This document shows, in pieces, positions 59,121 through 64,000 of a DNA stretch of 64,000 nucleotides. The notes beneath the pieces are model-generated. The model was not told where the DNA came from, ran no database searches, and saw only the letters and a program-made list of their open reading frames with translations. The first letter of the stretch is position 1, and every line of letters starts with the position of its first letter. Source of the DNA: Dimargaris cristalligena (taxonomy: Eukaryota; Kickxellomycota; Dimargaritomycetes; Dimargaritales; Dimargaritaceae); the NCBI GenBank assembly GCA_027576995.1, contig JANBQC010000021.1:45378-109377 (forward strand), written 5' to 3'. Both the position numbers and the translations under genes were made by a program.

Positions 59121-62100
59121 CTAGTTTTTTCCCTTCATGGTTTTATGGTTATCAGTCCATCTGAGGATGATGTCCTAAAAGTAGTGGTGTAGCTCTAAGT
59201 TCATAGTATCAATTTGCATATATATAGTATCCCCAGCCAGCCTTTAAAATGGCAAGTTATCTTTGAGATAAGTTTTTATTATTTGGAATAAATATCTATT
59301 TTTTAACTTCACCCAGCATCTTACCCAGCATCAGCCAAGGACTTCAACCGGAAGTTGATTTTTTGTTTTTCTTAATTTTATTATCTTATTTTTAGTACAT
59401 AGCAACTGTGGCTCCTCCAGCACCTAACTCTGATGATGGGAGTGTAGGACCATTCTGTGTGGAATATTTTGCACCATACCCCAGTTCAACCTCTGAGTAC
59501 AGCTCCGATCCAATCTGCCTAGCTGAAGGGCCATGTCCCGAGTTCTCCATGATTTGTCCAGGTGCATAGAGCCCTCCAAACCCAACATCCAGTGACCCTG
59601 CCAATCCCGGGGAGGATAAGGGGTCCAACCCCAGCCTTAGTCCCAGAAGGGAGGGGCCTCAAACCACTGGCCCAACACCTTGCATCAAATTACTTATGTG
59701 TTATCTCTTATAAACTTGTCCAAGGTGTAGTCATTTAATCATATTAGGGATTATTGCCTATGACAAGGTAATGGAGGGGATTAAGAGCTGTCCTATTCAG
59801 ATATATATATATATATAATATACAAAGGTGATAATTTTTTATTGCTAGTTATTTGAGGATATGGTGGGGTGGATACCCATATGGTTTTGTTTTGGGCCAA
59901 TAACTTTGGGATGCAGTTCACTGAACCTGTTATTAGTATTGTTGATATCTTTTGTCATTGCCACTCTTATATCCATTTTCCTTATAAGGAAACTGACTTC
60001 TTAGTAGACAAGGTTAAGAGTGAACATTTTGATACTAAAATTGTGCCCAGATTTTGGTATTGGGGGCTATTACGACGAAATTAGCTGTAGAGATACTTTG
60101 AAAATTATATGATAATGTTTATTGCAATGATTTATACTGTGTCGTCAAAAATTATAACCAAGAGCTTGTTAGTATTCAGTATATACGGGTGTGAGAAACT
60201 AAGTAATAGTAATTTATTAGTTGCATTGATGAACTGGACATAAAATATATAATCAGTGATTGTATTATATTAGGAGGCGAGTAGGACTATTGTCATCTGA
60301 GGGTAACTATTAGGGTAGACTGGTGGTTTGTGTCTATACTGAAGAAACTAATGATCCTAATAGTACTTCTAAGCATATTAGCCAAGGATGGTAGGTAGTT
60401 AGTCCATAGGACTAGTATTCCAAGAGGGGGCCATAGTCACAGTGTCCTTGAGGGACCAAGTTGGACTTCCTGATAATGTGCCAAGTGTTGCTGCGGTATG
60501 GTTTTTCTCAGTTGGCACCCTTGTAGTATCATCTGAGGGTTCGACATTCATGGGTAGATAGGGTACCTGTGGCATTCTGGTTGAGTCCCCAGTTTCATAG
60601 GATGCCTGGTTAGCATTGGGCGCCCCTGGTGGTGCAGTATCAACAAGCTCTAGGCTAATGGTTGATCAACCAGTGGGGAATAGATGTGTTATAAAGTATA
60701 CCGGGATATGAGATGGAGGGGAAAAAGTTCAACAGGCAGTGTATATCTCAGGGTAGTTACTGTCACTATAGCTGGGCTAAAAGTAAAGATGGGTGGGTGG
60801 GGGTTGGCTCTGATGGCTTGGTCATGATACATTGACAATGTCACAGGCAGAGGGATGGAGGTGGTACAAAGGGAGTCCTGGTGACGTGGTTGGACCATTT
60901 ATTTGTGCAGCCCAAAAATTTTCTTAAGCTAGATTAATATCATAATAGGAATAAGTGAACAAACATAGAAACACATTGTTAGAAATTGGCCTACATATCA
61001 TTCAGTAAGTACAAAATGATTTATCAGAATATCATTTGGAAGCCATTCGTTAATTAATCAGCATAATGAAAATTGGGTGTTATCTTTCATTGAATGGAGA
61101 CATCACTGTTACATTAGTGCACTCATTGGCAAGGCAGATAGTAAAATAGGGAACATTGTCTTTTATTATATCACTTCTGATAGTTATATACAGCCGACAT
61201 AGTATAAATACAATTACTGGCCCGCCTAAACTTCACAATATAAATAAAAATATGTAATATAATAAAACTTACCATATTGAAAGCCCACTTAACGGGTTTT
61301 ACGATTGGCACTCTGGGGTCGGCGGTAGGATAATCCCTACCAGGCCGATTCTTCTTGAATATAATGTTTATGGAAAATGCCATTTGGTTATAAAGCGTAG
61401 CAATTTTGTGTTTTGCTGATAGCTTTAGGATGAGAAAAAACCACAGTTTTTATACCTGGTGAAAACACACCACCCAGTCGAGGGAAGTGTTAGCTTAAGC
61501 CTAACAACACAATGAAAACCAATGGAAATCCCCAACTACAGGAAAACAGCAGACATCCCAATGCTATGCACAAACTATGGCCATTGTCACCGACCTGGGT
61601 CATATGGAAGGCAAACATTATGCTCCCAAATGGCCATTATTGTCCACAGTTCTGCTTCCGATGCCAAATCCTCCTTACCAGCAAAGGGAATACAGCAGTA
61701 AGATTATTAGATGTGGTTTATTTCACACACTGAATAACAATAGTACTATCTATTCATGATTAGGCCTGACAATGGCCACACCTTTCTAACTAAGCCCAAT
61801 TATGAAGGTTACAGGCCTAGTGCCTTTACAAGTGCCAATTCCTCATAATTAGCTATTCCCAGGAGATGGTAGGTCTTCACCGAAGATGGTGAACTCCACC
61901 CATATGTAGATGTACCCACCTTCCTGAACAGCTCCACAGCAATCAAGAGTACTATTGGTATTATCCTAATAACTTCGATTAGTAGAAAAAAAAGTGCACT
62001 ATAATATCCCATCTCCCCCTTCCATACAATATTTTTTTCCTTTATGGATATTCCCTTGTTGGCGCATTCCCCTTCCTCCCATCCATTATAGTAAAATAAC

Positions 62101-63057
62101 CGTGTATAAAAATATTGTTATTGTTCCTTCGAGGTATAGTCCCAGATAGCCCTATTCGGCGCAAGTTAATGTCATTACCGGAGTTTGGGCTGTTTCGGGA
62201 TGTCAAAAGCTGCCTTCTACCATTAAAGATTCATGTTTCTATGCAATACGAGTACTACTGTATATTACCATTCACCCATTTATATGTGGATATGTCATAC
62301 GAGAGGAAATCAGCCTGACTTGACGGCTCTTGGCCCTCTGCTTTCAATATCCCCAAATTTATGCATTGGATTCCCTTGGCACGGGACATTGTGTAACGCC
62401 ATGTTAAACATAATAGTAGATATATCCAAAGAATAAACTGGGCGACATACCGCAATCTCGGGAATCTCATCGCTTATGTGCATGCCATAGTTGAATATTT
62501 AATTAATTATTTGAATATGTAGCTGGTCCACTGATGCAGTTAATTTGACCATGTCATGAAGTCCTTTCTGTTTGGGGGGTAACTAAGATTCACTGTGACC
62601 AGATTATATGTTTCCTAATGGTGATATTCTTCCCTGTATAAGCCTTCATCAGCCGAGGACTATTTGTTGTATTATTAAGCCAATTGGTACATATTTGTAT
62701 TGTTACTTAGGTTTTTACTTCAAAGACTGCCCAATTTTGTCTCCGTCAGTACATTCTGTTACTCCAATAAGCCTACACATGTAATACTGGGACCAGAATG
62801 ACAGGGGGAATCCATGTCACCTTGTCAGGTGAGGAGAAAGAAGACTCTGATAGTGATATTAGCCCAAAAGGCTGTTGGATTCTGGAAATTGGAGGCCGAT
62901 GAGAAGATGTTTCCAGTGATAATGTATTTGCCGGAGAGATGGTCCAATAATGGGATTAACTAAACAGTGTTTTTGGCAGGTAATATTTGTTATTATAAAA
63001 GAGAAATTCGAATGAACCTTGTAAAGTTAAGTCAATAGTTGCGGACTCGAGAAACTG
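59121..63057. other. AT-rich repeat-derived DNA without intact genes
   Basis: Base composition is markedly more AT-rich than the gene region to the left. Open frames are short and unrecognised. One possible first exon is at 61383-61273 on the minus strand (listed). A (AT)n tract lies near 59801-59816. Confidence 0.5.
61273..61383 (-). CDS. Candidate first exon, unknown gene
   Basis: 37 codons starting MAFSINIIFKKNRPGRDYP and ending NM exactly at a strong donor (ATG|GTAAGT, phase 0). No matching downstream exon was found on the minus strand and no family is recognised. It could be the surviving start of a degraded gene or an artefact of chance. Confidence 0.2.
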
Positions 63058-63081
63058 CTTCTGCTGGTGAACCAGCAGAAG
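63058..63081. repeat. Perfect 11-bp hairpin
   Basis: CTTCTGCTGGT, a 2-base spacer GA, then ACCAGCAGAAG. All eleven pairs are perfect. No T run follows, so a Pol III or bacterial-type terminator reading is not supported. It abuts the inverted repeat that begins at 63079. Confidence 0.85.
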
Positions 63082-63419
63082 TGAAGTTGATGATAATTGG
63101 CCTCTTGAGACCACGATAGGCTTTATTTCACCAGATTTAATGTGTGATGTAAATGGTTTTTTGTAAAAGACGAATCCTTACCTTGGCAGGTTATATGTAC
63201 TGCTGCTCTAGTCCGGGACATACCCTCCCTTTTCTTCCTTGGACTTTTTATGAGCAATAAGCACTAAGTTTACTAATACCTAAATTTGTAATTGAATTCA
63301 ATAAGCAATTAACTAAATCAACCATCCTATACTTATTGAAGTAGATTAATACTAAATACTAATATTTCTGGGTGGGCTTACAAATTATATTAAATGGGAT
63401 ATTATCATCAACTTCACTT
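63079..63419. repeat. 341-bp unit with 19-bp perfect inverted ends (MITE-like)
   Basis: AAGTGAAGTTGATGATAAT at 63079-63097 is the exact reverse complement of 63401-63419. The interior is AT-rich and non-coding. No target duplication was seen at the outer edges, so a DNA-transposon relic is only a suggestion. LTR copy C begins 6 bp further on. Confidence 0.55.
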
Positions 63420-63425
63420 ACACTG

Positions 63426-63925
63426 TGTTGGATCTTCTAATCTAACCTAATCCAGCTGGCTTAGTACTCGACAACCCTAGGCCTTATAGTGCCATATTAA
63501 CCCTCCCATAGTCACCCCCAGTACTATGGGTCATTATTTATATATATAACCCTACCCCTTGTGACCCCAACACCTTGCACCCCAAACAATCCACTTGCTG
63601 ATCCAAGACCCTTCCAGTTCCCATGGGAGTCTTCCTAGTATGAAGCCATCCAGTTGGTCCCTTTACCTATTTGTACCTTAGCCTTAGTAGTATTTACCTT
63701 GGAACCTCCCTCTGGAGTTGTCCCCATATATATAACTAGGCCCTACTGGGACTGGTTCAATTCCTTAGCTTATTACTATCCCTTAGTTTACCTCAATAAA
63801 CTCTATATAAACTCACCCCCCCCTTATACTGACCAGTAAGTGTACACTGCTACATGTCCCTTGCATAGTTACCACACTTGCCCCTATTGGGTTAGTACCA
63901 CCCCATACCTGATACTAGTAGCCAC
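63426..63925 (+). mobile_element. LTR family 1, copy C, interrupted on the right
   Basis: Starts TGTTGGATCTTCTAATC, the best-preserved 5' end in the window, and follows copy B through CCTGATACTAGTA before it is cut at GCCAC by the family 2 repeat. The last about 85 bp seen in copy B are missing inside this window. Confidence 0.7.
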
Positions 63926-64000
63926 TGTAAAGAACTGAAATCAAATCCTTGAAAACTGAACTTTATTTGAAAAGATAGATAATAAAAGGGAAAGGTGATG
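63926..64000 (+). mobile_element. Repeat family 2, right copy (runs off the window)
   Basis: TGTAAAGAACTGAA start, 72 of 75 identical to 57953-58027. It interrupts LTR copy C. If both are LTRs of one element, their starts are 5973 bp apart. Confidence 0.65.

Noticed and set aside
59392..59628. 78-aa minus-strand frame as a gag-like protein
   Set aside because: Starts from TTG, no zinc knuckle or other gag feature, and no adjoining pol on that strand.
1..64000. CRISPR arrays, prophage, bacterial operons or a defence island
   Set aside because: Spliced eukaryotic genes throughout; no evenly spaced short direct repeats or prokaryotic gene organisation.

Overview
This window is nuclear DNA of a fungus. 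The genes are split by short GT-AG introns with GTAAGT-like donors. They include fungal or opisthokont hallmarks: a plasma-membrane type casein kinase I, a Nup98-Nup96 precursor, an SPX-ankyrin-GDPD protein of the Pho81/NUC-2 type, ATR/Mec1/Rad3, Drs1 and Rpa12. The Nup98 half keeps a GLEBS motif (lost from S. cerevisiae Nup145N) and a CENP-K-like kinetochore gene is present. Long, pyrimidine-biased, AT-rich intergenic DNA and these traits would fit an early-diverging fungal lineage, but the phylum cannot be fixed from the sequence alone.

Layout. 1-2860: gene-free, CT-rich, with microsatellites, leading into a four-exon casein kinase I (2861-4908, +). 4909-8575: gene-free, holding a reverse-oriented solo LTR (6189-7089) that carries a nested 312-bp TG...CA insertion. 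8827-9276 (+): orphan coiled-coil ORF behind a TATA box. 10945-18830 (-): Nup98-Nup96 precursor with one 722-nt intron. 20252-22025 (+): six-exon CENP-K-like gene, convergent with the PHO81-like gene (22390-27289, -). 29117-31804 (-): low-complexity orphan protein. 31805-37939: six gene-poor kilobases. 37940-47153 (-): three-exon ATR/Mec1/Rad3 kinase. 48717-51491 (+): divergent ABC half-transporter. 51988-54736 (-): two-exon DRS1 helicase. 55493-56294 (+): three-exon RPA12. 57300-64000: repeat graveyard with two more copies of the same LTR, a second repeat family, a broken Ty3/gypsy-type integrase C-terminus, a 74-bp tandem repeat and inverted repeats.

Functional reading. The genes are housekeeping: nuclear pore, kinetochore, DNA-damage checkpoint, phosphate sensing, nutrient/membrane kinase signalling, and ribosome production (DRS1 and RPA12 diverge from one 756-bp region, so could be co-regulated). 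No secondary-metabolite, defence or other multi-gene accessory system was found. The most informative observations are the degenerate GDPD of the Pho81-like protein, its six-nucleotide coding first exon, the exon joins that rebuild five genes from separate ORFs, and the LTR family with a precise nested insertion. All exon joins were read by eye from splice signals and reading frame; none has transcript support here.
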